From Streptomyces abyssomicinicus (GTDB lineage: Bacteria; Actinomycetota; Actinomycetes; Streptomycetales; Streptomycetaceae): 64,000 bases of DNA. The stretch is taken from assembly GCF_008974245.1 (NCBI RefSeq), contig NZ_BBZI01000005.1, forward strand, positions 778,180-842,179, read 5' to 3'. The translations under genes were made by a program, and so were the position numbers. The notes under the pieces were generated by a model. The model ran no database searches. It was not told the origin of the DNA and saw only the letters and a program-made list of their open reading frames with translations. Below are positions 1 through 8,827 of the stretch, piece by piece (within the stretch, counting starts at the first letter, position 1; each line of letters opens with the position of its first letter).

Positions 1-1
1 C

Positions 2-379
2 GAGTTCTACCGGGTCCTGCAGGACGCCGACGAGATCACCGACAGCGTCGTCATCCACCTCGAGGACCCCGCCGGCGGCATGGGTGAACTGATCCTCTTC
101 GTGGTGCCGAGCCCCGGCACCACGGTCGACGACGGCCTGCGCGAGGCCCTGGCCGCACGGATACGGTCCGCCCTGTCTCCACGCCACGTGCCGGACCGGA
201 TCGTCGCGGTACCGTCCGTGCCGTACTCCCGGACCGGCAAGAAACTGGAAGTGCCGGTCAAACGGATCCTGCTCGGCGCCGACCCGGCCGCCGTCGCCTC
301 CCCGGGCGCACTCGTCGACCCGTCGGCCCTGGACGCGTTCGCGGAGTACGGCCGCCGGCACGCGGAGGACCTTCGATGA
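2..379 (+). CDS. acetoacetyl-CoA synthetase, C-terminal fragment
   Basis: This is the last 125 residues of an AMP-forming acyl-CoA synthetase whose 5' part lies outside the window; the frame is open from base 2. The tail matches the acetoacetate-CoA ligase subgroup: SPRHVPD followed by SGKKLEVPVKRIL, where the first Lys of GKK is the usual catalytic lysine of the mobile C-terminal domain. The family activates acetoacetate to acetoacetyl-CoA through an adenylate. The stop overlaps the start of the next gene (ATGA), so the two are translationally coupled. Subgroup assignment rests only on this C-terminal part. Confidence 0.8.
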   Translation, partial: EFYRVLQDADEITDSVVIHLEDPAGGMGELILFVVPSPGTTVDDGLREALAARIRSALSPRHVPDRIVAVPSVPYSRTGKKLEVPVKRILLGADPAAVASPGALVDPSALDAFAEYGRRHAEDLR

Positions 380-1311
380 GCGCCGGGCACGCCGCTGTGG
401 CGGGCACCGGCGTCATCGGCGCGGGATGGGCGGCACTGTTCCTGGCCCACGGCCTCGACGTCCGGGCCCACGACCCCGCCGACGGCGCCGAGGAACGGCT
501 GCGGGAGTCCGTACGGCAAGCGTGGCCGGCCCTGGCCCGGCTCGGCCTCGCCGAGGGCGCGGACCCGGACCGGCTGCGCTTCACGGACAGCGCGGCGGAG
601 GCCGCCGACGGGGCGCGCTTCGTGCAGGAGAGCGGCCCGGAGACGGAGGACGCCAAGCGGCGGCTGCTCGCCGAACTCGACGAGGCGGCCCCGCCGTCGG
701 CCCCGCTGGCGAGCAGTTCCTCCGGGCTGATGCCCACCACGCTTCAGGAGATGTGCCCGCGCCGACCGGAACGGGTGCTGGTCGGGCACCCCTTCAACCC
801 CTCCTACCTGATCCCGCTGGTCGAGGTGGTGCCCGGCACGCGGACCGAGCGGTCCGTCGTCGAGGAGACACTCCGCTTCTACACCGAGCTCGGCAAACGG
901 CCGGTCCTGGTACGGCGCGAGGTGCCCGGCCACGTCACCAACCGCCTGCAGGCCGCCCTGTGGCGGGAGGCCTACTCGCTGGTGGAACGGGGCGTGGCCA
1001 CCGTCGCCGACATCGACACGGCCGTATCCGAAGGCCCCGGCCTGCGATGGGCGCTGCTCGGCCCCCTGGTCAATCAGCACCTGTCCGGCGGGCCGGGCGG
1101 CATGGCCCACACCCTGCAACACCTCGGACCGCCCGCCCAGCGCTGGATGGACGACCTCGGCGCACCACAGCTCACCCCGGCCCTGGCCGAAGCGCTGGTC
1201 CGCGGCGTCGACGAGGAACTGGCCGGCGTCGACCAGGCGCGCATGGTGGCCGAAAGGGACGCCCTGCTGATCCAGCTCATCGAGGAGAAGCGCCGCCGGT
1301 CCCTGCCCTGA
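376..1311 (+). CDS. 3-hydroxyacyl-CoA dehydrogenase family protein
   Basis: A 311-residue NAD-dependent dehydrogenase of the 3-hydroxyacyl-CoA / L-carnitine dehydrogenase / lambda-crystallin family. The N-terminal Rossmann motif is G10-T-G12-V-I-G15, followed by an acidic residue (D34 region) that favours NAD. The catalytic His sits in GHPFNPSYLIPLVEVV near residue 137, with the usual Glu shortly after. The C-terminal helical domain begins around residue 185. The single-domain length fits carnitine dehydrogenase-like members rather than fused fatty-acid oxidation proteins. It starts inside the stop of the upstream synthetase and is followed after 34 nt by an amidohydrolase, so the three probably act on one CoA-linked substrate. 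The exact substrate cannot be read from sequence. Confidence 0.85.
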   Translation: MSAGHAAVAGTGVIGAGWAALFLAHGLDVRAHDPADGAEERLRESVRQAWPALARLGLAEGADPDRLRFTDSAAEAADGARFVQESGPETEDAKRRLLAELDEAAPPSAPLASSSSGLMPTTLQEMCPRRPERVLVGHPFNPSYLIPLVEVVPGTRTERSVVEETLRFYTELGKRPVLVRREVPGHVTNRLQAALWREAYSLVERGVATVADIDTAVSEGPGLRWALLGPLVNQHLSGGPGGMAHTLQHLGPPAQRWMDDLGAPQLTPALAEALVRGVDEELAGVDQARMVAERDALLIQLIEEKRRRSLP

Positions 1312-1345
1312 CACATCGGCCCACTGCTTCGAGGAGGACCACCAC

Positions 1346-2269
1346 ATGCCCGCCCGTTACAGCCCCCGCGTCGACCCGGACGCCATCGTCGCCCTCGACA
1401 CCCACGTCCACATCGAATGCGACGCCCACGGCCATCTCTCACTGGACCAGGAACTGATGGACGCATCGGCCGCGTACTTCCGTGCCGGCCATCCGCGGAC
1501 GCCCACCCTCGAGCAGACGGCCGAGCACTACCGCGCCCGGAACATGGCCGCGGTCGTCTTCACCGTCGACGCCACCACCGGCCTCGGCCATCCCCCGCTC
1601 TCCAGCGAGGAGATCGCCGAACGCGCCGCCGAACACGCAGACGTGCTCCTGCCGTTCGGCTCGGTCGACCCGCTGCGCGGCGCCCGGGCCGTACGGCAGG
1701 CACGCCGCCTGGCCGAGGAGTACGGCGTCCTCGGCTTCAAGTTCCACCCCAGCCTGCAGAACTTCGAGCCCAACGACCCCGCCCACTACCCGCTGTGGGA
1801 CACGCTCCAGGAACTCGGCACGGTCGCCCTCTTCCACACCGGGCAGACCGGCATCGGCGCCGGACTCCCCGGCGGGCGCGGCATCAAGCTGCGGTACTCC
1901 GACCCGATGCTCCTCGACGACGTGGCCGCGGACTTCCCCCACCTGACCATGGTGCTCGCCCACCCGTCGGTGCCATGGGTGGACTCCTCGATCTCGATCG
2001 CCACCCACAAGGCCAACGTGTACATCGACCTGTCGGGCTGGTCCCCCAAGTACTTCCCGCCGCAGCTGGTCCGCCAGGCCAACGGCCCGCTGCGCCACAA
2101 GGTCCTCTTCGGCTCCGACTTCCCGGTCCTCGCCCCCGACCGGTGGCTCGCGGACTTCGAAAGGCTGGACATCAAGGACGAGGTGCGCCCCCTGATCCTC
2201 AAGGAGAACGCTCTGCGCATGCTGGGACTGGACGGGCCTCGGCCGCACCGACCGCCGGGCGTCGGCTGA
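1346..2269 (+). CDS. amidohydrolase-superfamily hydrolase, CouO-like
   Basis: A 307-residue TIM-barrel amidohydrolase (amidohydrolase_2 type). Metal ligands are visible: the H20-V-H22 pair after the first strand, FKFHPSLQ, HTGQTG, LAHPS, and the closing aspartate in FGSDFPVL. The start ATG is preceded by GAGGAGG. This subfamily includes 4-hydroxyphenyl-beta-ketoacyl-CoA hydrolases (CouO) of hydroxycinnamate side-chain degradation, where a hydroxyacyl-CoA dehydrogenase acts one step earlier. The upstream dehydrogenase and CoA ligase therefore make a similar acyl-CoA cleavage role plausible, but this is inference from context. Confidence 0.75.
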   Translation: MPARYSPRVDPDAIVALDTHVHIECDAHGHLSLDQELMDASAAYFRAGHPRTPTLEQTAEHYRARNMAAVVFTVDATTGLGHPPLSSEEIAERAAEHADVLLPFGSVDPLRGARAVRQARRLAEEYGVLGFKFHPSLQNFEPNDPAHYPLWDTLQELGTVALFHTGQTGIGAGLPGGRGIKLRYSDPMLLDDVAADFPHLTMVLAHPSVPWVDSSISIATHKANVYIDLSGWSPKYFPPQLVRQANGPLRHKVLFGSDFPVLAPDRWLADFERLDIKDEVRPLILKENALRMLGLDGPRPHRPPGVG

Positions 2270-2364
2270 TCCGCTCCGGACACCCTCGGACAGGAGACGG
2301 TCCTGCCGCACGGGTCCGGAGACCGCCGGCACGGAAGGCGCCGGCACGGCGAGGGGCGCGCTCG

Positions 2365-4197
2365 TCACGACCAGGCGGCCAGCCGGCTTCCCAGCACGTC
2401 CAGGCCGTGCCGGAGCCGCCGGAAGTACGTGGCGCGGCTGAGGTGGAGCTGCAGGGTGAGCTGCTGATGGGTGCGCCGGCGACCGAGGTAGTAGTGCAGC
2501 AGGATCCAGCCCGCCTCGGCGTCCTCCAGGACGTCGCTCGCCGCCAAGGCACGTACGTTCTCCCGTAGCCAGCTCTGGAGATCCGCCACCGTCGACGTGC
2601 GCGCGGTCGACAGCAGGGGGCTGTCCGACAGCCGTGCCGCGTCGTGGATGTCGGCCAGCGCGCGCCCCACCTCCCGGCCCAGCGATCGTCGGGACCCGTC
2701 GGGGCCGCCCGTGGCGGGAGCGAGCCTGTCCACCCAGGCGGGTATCGCGTGCGGACCGAAGTCCTGGCTGTAGATCTCGGGCTTGCGGCCGCACCGGTAG
2801 ATGTCGTCGGTGGTCGTGCCGTGCCGGTGGAAGCGCAGGCCGCGCAGCAGCCGTTGGTAGTCGGGGCTAGGGGTGGAGATGGTGAGCAGCTGGCCGCGGG
2901 ACACGACCTGGCGGAAGAGGCAGCGCAGGAGTTGCGCGCGCATGCCCCGGTCCGGGCAGTAGGCGGCTCCGAGCAGCATCGTGCCGATGCTTCGCCTCCG
3001 CTCGAGCAGCTCGTCGGTGTGTTCCTGGAGCAACGTCTCCACGCTGTTGATGGTGTGTTCGCCGACGTGGAACAGACCGGCGAGGCCCATGGCCCTGCCG
3101 TCGGGGTCCTGCACCAGATGGAAGCCGGCCGGGTCGTCGTGCAGCCACCGCTCGACCATGCGGTCGGTCCGCCCGGTGTCCAGCCCTCCGTGCCGGGCCC
3201 ACGCGTACATCAGCTCGCCCACGGTGCCGGAGTCGCCCGGCGTGGCCGGCCGCACCGTGCCGGTGGACGGGCTCGCCGGGAAGAACGTCTCGCGTACGGC
3301 GGTGCTGTCGGACAGGGCCATGATGCCCTCGGCGAGCCGTGACCGGTGCGCCGCGACGGGCTCCGTGGCCAGCAGCCGCTTGCGGTAGGCCAACGTCCGG
3401 GTCCGCGAACCGCGGTGGGTGACGGGCCGGCGCCAGCGATGGGCCAGTTCGACCACACTGCGGAACGGCTCGGCCACGGCGAGCCCGAGTTCCGTGCGGT
3501 GGACGACGCTGAGCCCGCCGACGGCGTCGAAGAGCCGCCGGTCGGCCCCCAGCAGCGTCTCGTCACCGGCCCACATGGTGGCCAGCGCGTCCAGGGCGGG
3601 CTGCCAGAGGCCGGTGGGCAACTCCCGGGCGAGCCGGTCGGTGATCTCCTGGGCGGCCACGTCGGCCACGGCCCCCGTCGCCCGGGGTGAGACACCCGCG
3701 TGCAGCGCCCGGCACGCCGCCGCGGCGATCATCGGGTTGCCCGCCGCGAGCCGGACGACGAGGTCCTGGCCCTGCGCGTCGGTCACCTGGGCGGTGTCCG
3801 CCGCCAGCCGTCCGATCCGTTCGTCCGGCCATGCGGAGACGCTGAGCACCGCGGTGCCCGACAGGGTCCACCCGCTGCGGGACAGCAGCGAACACCGGCT
3901 GACGAGCAGGACGGGTCTACCGCCGTGGCGCGGCCGGGACCGGACGGGTTCCACCGCCGCCAGGGCGTCCGCGCCGTCCACACTGTCAAGGACCAGGGGA
4001 TCGCCGGTGTCCTCGGCGAGCGCGGCCGGTACCGCCTCCCGCGCCCGCGGCACGGAAAGGTCCAGCACCGTCGCCTGCGGCAGACGGGCCGCGAGCCATG
4101 ACTTGCCGCTGCCCAGCGGCCCGGTCAGGTTCAGCAGGTGGTGCTTCCCGACCGCGGCCCGCAGCGCGGCGGGCGTCGGGCGCGGTGGCGCGGCCAT
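2365..4197 (-). CDS. P-loop ATPase regulator with GNAT-like middle and HTH-like C-terminus
   Basis: A 610-residue protein. The ATG at 4197 is chosen over the longer frame because AGGAGG lies just upstream. Residues 1-300 form an AAA/STAND-like ATPase with Walker A GPLGSGKS (residues 26-33) and a Walker-B-like LVLDSVD. Roughly residues 320-470 look like a GNAT fold (RAMGLAGLFHVGEH, then a long helix with LLERRRSIGTMLLGAA). The last about 90 residues are helical and end in a helix-turn-helix-like segment (HQQLTLQLHLSRATYFRRL). This architecture suits an ATP-dependent transcriptional regulator. It is convergent with the amidohydrolase and divergent from the next regulator. The regulated target is unknown. 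Confidence 0.6.
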   Translation of the reverse strand: MAAPPRPTPAALRAAVGKHHLLNLTGPLGSGKSWLAARLPQATVLDLSVPRAREAVPAALAEDTGDPLVLDSVDGADALAAVEPVRSRPRHGGRPVLLVSRCSLLSRSGWTLSGTAVLSVSAWPDERIGRLAADTAQVTDAQGQDLVVRLAAGNPMIAAAACRALHAGVSPRATGAVADVAAQEITDRLARELPTGLWQPALDALATMWAGDETLLGADRRLFDAVGGLSVVHRTELGLAVAEPFRSVVELAHRWRRPVTHRGSRTRTLAYRKRLLATEPVAAHRSRLAEGIMALSDSTAVRETFFPASPSTGTVRPATPGDSGTVGELMYAWARHGGLDTGRTDRMVERWLHDDPAGFHLVQDPDGRAMGLAGLFHVGEHTINSVETLLQEHTDELLERRRSIGTMLLGAAYCPDRGMRAQLLRCLFRQVVSRGQLLTISTPSPDYQRLLRGLRFHRHGTTTDDIYRCGRKPEIYSQDFGPHAIPAWVDRLAPATGGPDGSRRSLGREVGRALADIHDAARLSDSPLLSTARTSTVADLQSWLRENVRALAASDVLEDAEAGWILLHYYLGRRRTHQQLTLQLHLSRATYFRRLRHGLDVLGSRLAAWS

Positions 4198-4381
4198 CCG
4201 GACCTCCTGACACGTGCGCCGCGACCGCGACCCCCTCCGGACCGCGAACACCTTATCGGTGGGTCACCGGAGCGGGAAGGAGCGGCCGCGCGAGAGTTCC
4301 TGAGACACCGATGAGACTTCAGCCCCTCGTCCCTCGGCTAGCTTGTGCCTCGCGGTCCCGCAGAGCACACGGGAGGAGACG
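4198..4381. promoter_or_regulatory. divergent promoter region between two regulators
   Basis: This 184-nt gap separates two outward-facing regulator genes, so it must carry both promoters. Good Shine-Dalgarno sites lie at each edge (AGGAGG for the minus gene; GGGAGGAG for the plus gene). No operator could be identified with confidence. Confidence 0.4.
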
Positions 4382-5398
4382 ATGGAGACCCGCACCATGT
4401 CGGTACTCGGCCTGACCAGCACGGAGGAACACGTCTACCGGCATTTCCTGCAGAACCCGCGGACACCGGCAGGCGACGTCGCTCCCCTGATCCCCGTCGA
4501 CCGGCAGGAAGCACACCGGGCGATCTCGCGATTACGCGTCCTGAGACTGCTGCACGGAGACGAGGAGAGCACCTGGGCGACGGACCCTCATGTCGCCGTG
4601 ACCCGCCTGGCGGAAGGGCAACTCGAGACGGTGTACCGCACGGTACGCCGGCTCACCGACATCTGGCCCATCCTCGAGTCGCTCCGGGCCGACCGGCCGG
4701 AACCGCTGCCGGACCTCCTGCCCATGACCCTCGGCCGTACGAGTACGGCGCTGCGCCGACTCGAGGACCTGACACAGGTACGCGCGCGCATCGATCAGCT
4801 GGCCTTCACCGCGCACCGGGAGATACTCGCCGCCGAACCCTACGACGCGCTGTCGCCGGACAACATCGCGCACGCCCGGACCGTCGACTTCCGTTGCCTG
4901 GAACGCGGCGTCAGGATCCGCAACCTGGTGCGCCCACAGGCCCTCGACGACCCCGGAACGCGGAGCTACCTCCTGGAGCTGTACGCGGGCGGCGCCGAGA
5001 TCAGGGTCGCCGACGAGCTCTTCGACCTGATGCTCGTCTACGACCGCCGTACGGCGCTGCTCCCGATCGACGCCCACGACACCTGCCGGGGAGCGCTGTG
5101 CACCGAGGAGAGCAGCCTGGTCGGGAGCCTCGTCAGGCTCTTCGAGAAGCTGTGGGACGCGGCGACGGACTTCGCCGACCTGGCGGCTCCGAGGGCTGAG
5201 GACGCCCCCGGGCTGTCGGAGGCCCAGCGGCGGGTGCTGACCGCCATGTGCACGGCGAGCAAGGACGACGTGGGGGCGCGGCAGGCCGGCATGTCCCTGC
5301 GCACCTACCGCCGGCACATCGCGGAACTGCTGCGGGTCCTGGACGCGGGCAGCCGGGCACAGGCGGCCCTGTCGGCCCGCGAGCGGGGCTGGGTGTGA
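4382..5398 (+). CDS. TrmB/LuxR-type transcriptional regulator
   Basis: A 338-residue regulator. The ATG at 4382 is preferred over an upstream in-frame start because GGGAGGAG sits 5-6 nt before it. An N-terminal winged helix (LGLTSTEEHVYRHFLQNP, residues about 8-60) resembles TrmB. A middle domain (residues about 130-250) resembles the sensor region found in Streptomyces LuxR-like regulators. Residues about 275-335 form a C-terminal helix-turn-helix (MSLRTYRRHIAELL). It is divergent from the ATPase regulator and convergent with the peptide/ABC operon, which is a plausible target, though nothing in the sequence proves it. Confidence 0.7.
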   Translation: METRTMSVLGLTSTEEHVYRHFLQNPRTPAGDVAPLIPVDRQEAHRAISRLRVLRLLHGDEESTWATDPHVAVTRLAEGQLETVYRTVRRLTDIWPILESLRADRPEPLPDLLPMTLGRTSTALRRLEDLTQVRARIDQLAFTAHREILAAEPYDALSPDNIAHARTVDFRCLERGVRIRNLVRPQALDDPGTRSYLLELYAGGAEIRVADELFDLMLVYDRRTALLPIDAHDTCRGALCTEESSLVGSLVRLFEKLWDAATDFADLAAPRAEDAPGLSEAQRRVLTAMCTASKDDVGARQAGMSLRTYRRHIAELLRVLDAGSRAQAALSARERGWV

Positions 5399-5482
5399 CC
5401 ACCGGTGATCCGCCGTCCTGGGCGCGGGACGGAACCACGCGCCCGGACGCCGGCGATGAGCCGGCCGCTGCCGACGGTCATG

Positions 5483-5587
5483 TCACTGCCATCCGTTGAC
5501 CGAAGGCACGATTCCCGCGGCCGTGCGTGGCAGGAGGAGGGCGGTGGCGCGGCCGACGTCCGTCGCGCCGTGCGTTGTCCGGACCAT
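5483..5587 (-). CDS. possible 34-residue peptide ORF downstream of ABC exporter
   Basis: A short ORF begins with ATG only 11 nt after the stop of the ABC exporter gene, with GGGAG about 8 nt upstream, and ends in NGWQ. It has no cysteine, and a hydrophobic middle (RATALLLPRTAAGIVP). It lacks the GxV-x4-PV motif of the five peptides at the other end of the operon. Its tight coupling suggests it may be translated. Its size makes chance equally possible. Confidence 0.35.
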   Translation of the reverse strand: MVRTTHGATDVGRATALLLPRTAAGIVPSVNGWQ

Positions 5588-5598
5588 GGCGATGCTCC

Positions 5599-7407
5599 CT
5601 ACGGGTGTACTGCTGCCGACGTGGTGTGTTCCGGTGCGGGCAGGGGGCGTTCGGGCAGGTGCGGGGCGGGGATCCGGGTGGTGGCCAGCCGCCGGTAGAG
5701 GTCGTCGCCGTCGAGGAGTTCGGCGTGCGTGCCGACCGCCCGCACCCGGCCGCCGTCCAGGACCACGATGCGGTCGGCCTCCGCAACGGTGGACATGCGG
5801 TGGGCGATGACGACGACGGCGCACCTGCGGGCGATCCGCTCCAGGCCGGCGCGCAGCGCGGCCTCGGCGGTGGAGTCCAGATGGGCGGTGGCCTCGTCGA
5901 GCAGGATCACCCGGGGCTTCTGCAGCAGGGCGCGGGCCACGCACAGACGCTGCCGCTGCCCGCCGGACAACGCGGTGCCCTGTTCGCCGAGCAGGGTGTC
6001 CAGACCGTCCGGCAGGTCGGCCACCACGTCGGCGAGCCCGACCAGGTCGACGGCCTCCCGGATCTCCGCCTCCGTGGCGTCCGGCGCGCCGTAGACGATG
6101 TTCTCCCGCACCGTCCCGCGCAGGACGACGCTCTCCTGCTGCACGTACCCGACCCGCCCGCGGACGTCGGCCGGTGACAGCTCGGCGATGTCCACCCCGT
6201 CGAGCAGGACGGAACCGCCCTGTGGCCGGTAGAACCGCTCGATCAGCTGGAACACGGACGTCTTCCCCGCGCCGGAGGCGCCCACCAGGGCGGTGAGTCC
6301 GCGGTCGGGCACCGCGAAGGACACCCCGTCCAGGACGGTGCGCCCGCCGTAGCCGAAACGGACGTCGCGGAACTCCACGGCGCAACGGCCGCCGTGCGGC
6401 ACCGCCGAAGGCGCCGGCCGGTCGCCCCTCCGCGGCGCGGGCACGTCCTCCTGCGGGAGGCCGGCCAGTTCGTTCACGCGCTGGACCGCCGCCCGGCCCT
6501 GCTGATAGGTGCCGATCGAGACGAACACCAGCACCAGCGGGGAGACGAGGTAGAAGAGATACGTCGTGAAGGCCGCGAAGTCGGCCGCCCCGAGGGAGCC
6601 GGTCGTCACGCGCGCCATGCCGATGCCCAGGACGGTGGCCAGGGACGCCTGGAGACCGACGTTGAGGACGGGCGTGAGCGCCGAGTTCAGCGCGGTGACC
6701 CGGTTGCCCGAGACGCGGACCCGGTCGGCGAGCCGGGCCAGGCGTTGCTGTTCACGTTCCTCCGCGCAGGCCGCCTTCACGGTGGGCAGGGCGGACATCA
6801 CCCGTTGCAGGTCGGCGCCGAACGCGCCGGAGTCCTCGCGGTTGGCCAGCGCGGCCCGGCGCAGCCCGCGGGCCAGCCACACGGAGCCGGTGCTCGCGGC
6901 GCCGAGGCAACCCACGGCGATCAGCAGCAGCCAGAGGTCCGTCCAGGCCATCATCACCACCCCGCCGACCACGATCATGCCGTTGAGGACGATCTGCGCG
7001 AGGCTCTGCGTCAGCGAGATCTTCAGCAGGGCCGTGTCGGAGACCAGCCGGGTGTGCACGTCGCCCTGCCGCTGGGTGTTCAGGTGCGACAGGTCGGCGC
7101 GCAGGACCTTCCCGGCGAGCACCACACGGGCGTCGCGGACGATGTTCTCCCCGGCCCGGCCGACGACGTAGCCCTGGGCCGCCGACAGCACGGCGTCCGT
7201 GAGGAGCAGGACGACCAGGAGCACCACCAGGCCGGTCACCGGCCGGTGCCGGCCGGCCGCCTCGATGAGGCCGGACAGGATCACGGGCTGCGCCAGGGTG
7301 CACACCACCCCCGCCGTGCCCAGCAGCAGGCCGAGGAGGAGCATGCGCCGCTGGTTCCGGGTCAGCTCCCGGATCATGCCGGGCGGTGCCTGGCCGACGG
7401 TGGTCAC
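5599..7407 (-). CDS. ABC exporter, fused permease and ATPase
   Basis: A 602-residue half-transporter: about six membrane helices in residues 20-320 and a complete nucleotide-binding domain. Walker A is LVGASGAGKTS, the Q-loop region is RGRVGYVQQESVVLRG, the signature is ALSGGQRQRLC, and Walker B is VILLDEATAHLD; the H-loop His is in VVIAHRMSTV. It belongs to the type I exporter (lipid A/bacteriocin exporter) class and would act as a homodimer in the membrane. The GTG start overlaps the stop of the methyltransferase gene. Position at the end of the peptide operon suggests it exports the mature peptides. There is no N-terminal C39 peptidase domain, so leader removal must happen elsewhere. Confidence 0.88.
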   Translation of the reverse strand: MTTVGQAPPGMIRELTRNQRRMLLLGLLLGTAGVVCTLAQPVILSGLIEAAGRHRPVTGLVVLLVVLLLTDAVLSAAQGYVVGRAGENIVRDARVVLAGKVLRADLSHLNTQRQGDVHTRLVSDTALLKISLTQSLAQIVLNGMIVVGGVVMMAWTDLWLLLIAVGCLGAASTGSVWLARGLRRAALANREDSGAFGADLQRVMSALPTVKAACAEEREQQRLARLADRVRVSGNRVTALNSALTPVLNVGLQASLATVLGIGMARVTTGSLGAADFAAFTTYLFYLVSPLVLVFVSIGTYQQGRAAVQRVNELAGLPQEDVPAPRRGDRPAPSAVPHGGRCAVEFRDVRFGYGGRTVLDGVSFAVPDRGLTALVGASGAGKTSVFQLIERFYRPQGGSVLLDGVDIAELSPADVRGRVGYVQQESVVLRGTVRENIVYGAPDATEAEIREAVDLVGLADVVADLPDGLDTLLGEQGTALSGGQRQRLCVARALLQKPRVILLDEATAHLDSTAEAALRAGLERIARRCAVVVIAHRMSTVAEADRIVVLDGGRVRAVGTHAELLDGDDLYRRLATTRIPAPHLPERPLPAPEHTTSAAVHP

Positions 7408-8219
7408 ACCCGCTCCTCGCGGTCGGCGGCCCGGACGTACCGGCTGATGTGGACCGGGCTGTGTTCGGGCAGGAACGGCCCGCCCGCCCAGTCACCCTGC
7501 CGCGAGACGAGGACGAGCCCCGCGTCGGCGGCGTGGGCGTCGATGTCCTCGGGCGTCGTGAGCCGGGTGATCTCGGAACCGACGCGCACCCGGCCGTCCT
7601 CGTGCCACAGGTGCGAGGTGTGCCACAGGTTCTGCTCGGGCAGCAGGGTGGAGTATGTCTGCAGCCCGGTTCCGGGTTTTGGGTACGGCACGAAGAACGA
7701 GGTGCGCGACGCCCCTTCGTGCAGCGCGTGCACGGCACCGGGGTTGTGGGTCTCCACCACCAGGCTGCCTCCCGGGGCCAGGTGCCGGGCGGCGCGGGCG
7801 ACGACACCGCGCTGCTCGACGGGGTCGAGCACGAGCGAGATCGTGCCGCACACGCTGTAGACCAGGCCGTATCCGGTGCCGTCGGCGTAGCCGCGGATGT
7901 CTCCGTGCACGGCGGTGACCGGGACTCCGGCGGCCTCGACGGCGGCGCGCAGGAGCTCGAGCATCTCCGGTGACGAGTCCACGCCGACCACCTCACCGGT
8001 CAGGCGGGCGAGGGGGACGGCGATCCGCCCGGTCCCGACGCCGAGTTCCAGGGCGCGACCGCCGGCCTGCCAGCGGGCCAGTGCCGCGGCCGTGCGCTCG
8101 GGAAGGCCGTCCGGTGGGAAGAGGCGGTCGTAGAAGTCGGCGAACATCCTGCCGTAGCCGATGTCCCGCACCTCCGGTGCGACGGGGTCCTCGGCCGGGG
8201 AACTGGTCACGGTGTTCAT
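7404..8219 (-). CDS. SAM-dependent class I methyltransferase
   Basis: A 271-residue methyltransferase. Motif I is LELGVGTGRIAVPLA, followed by the acidic ribose-binding residue in VVGVDSSPEML and the motif LVYSVCGTISLV. The ATG at 8219 is the first sensible start; longer upstream frame is antisense shadow. Start and stop overlap both neighbours by 4 nt. It could methylate the N- or C-terminus or a side chain of the peptides encoded upstream, but it could equally act on an unlinked substrate. No target specificity is readable. Confidence 0.8.
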   Translation of the reverse strand: MNTVTSSPAEDPVAPEVRDIGYGRMFADFYDRLFPPDGLPERTAAALARWQAGGRALELGVGTGRIAVPLARLTGEVVGVDSSPEMLELLRAAVEAAGVPVTAVHGDIRGYADGTGYGLVYSVCGTISLVLDPVEQRGVVARAARHLAPGGSLVVETHNPGAVHALHEGASRTSFFVPYPKPGTGLQTYSTLLPEQNLWHTSHLWHEDGRVRVGSEITRLTTPEDIDAHAADAGLVLVSRQGDWAGGPFLPEHSPVHISRYVRAADREERV

Positions 8220-8827
8220 GCACGCCCGCCTTCCGCGGCTGCCGCGACCCGCCCGCGCATCGGTGTGTAGGGGGAGACGAAGAGGATCTCGGGCTCTTCG
8301 GCGTCGTCGTAGCCCGCGTTGCGCACGAGGGTGAACTGGAAGCCCTTGACGGCGGCGGCGCCCGAACGTGCGATCCCGGCCTCGAAGTACGCGCGCAGCA
8401 TGCGGTAGCCGGGCAGGGTGCCCGCTCTGGACAGGCCCTTGTCGAGGTGGCGCAGCACCTCGGTGGCCAGGTCGAAGACCGCCTTCTCCGCCCGGCGCTC
8501 CGGGAACCAGAGGATCTGGCGGGGAGTGCGGCCCTGGATGACCTCCACCGGGAACCACTCGGACGTCCTGCCCGCCTCGTCGAGGGTCCGGCAGTAGAAC
8601 TGGAGGTCGTGCTGGGCTGGATTCGGTGCGAAGAAACGCCAGTTGGGAAACACCACGTTGAGCACGTCGAGCCGCAGCACCCGGCTGAACGCCGGGCTGG
8701 GATGCTGCGAGCAGACGGTACCCAGCAGGACGAGGCCGGCCAGCAGGCGGACCGTGCCCGCCTGGCCCGCGAAGTGGCGGGCCAGCAGCTCGCGGCCGGT
8801 GCGGGAGAGGGCACGGGCGCTGCTCAT
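8216..8827 (-). CDS. SdpA-like single-pass membrane protein
   Basis: A 203-residue protein with one N-terminal membrane helix (VRLLAGLVLLGTV, residues about 26-42) and a predicted extracytoplasmic domain. The segment PNWRFFAPNPAQHDLQFY, a tryptophan and FF/APNP near the membrane exit, is the hallmark of SdpA and of other partners of HTTM-domain proteins. In Bacillus subtilis, SdpA and SdpB are both needed to mature the SdpC toxin. Here the gene directly follows an HTTM/SdpB-like gene with a 4-nt overlap, repeating that pairing. Similarity is by motif only and overall identity to SdpA is probably low. Confidence 0.6.
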   Translation of the reverse strand: MSSARALSRTGRELLARHFAGQAGTVRLLAGLVLLGTVCSQHPSPAFSRVLRLDVLNVVFPNWRFFAPNPAQHDLQFYCRTLDEAGRTSEWFPVEVIQGRTPRQILWFPERRAEKAVFDLATEVLRHLDKGLSRAGTLPGYRMLRAYFEAGIARSGAAAVKGFQFTLVRNAGYDDAEEPEILFVSPYTPMRGRVAAAAEGGRA

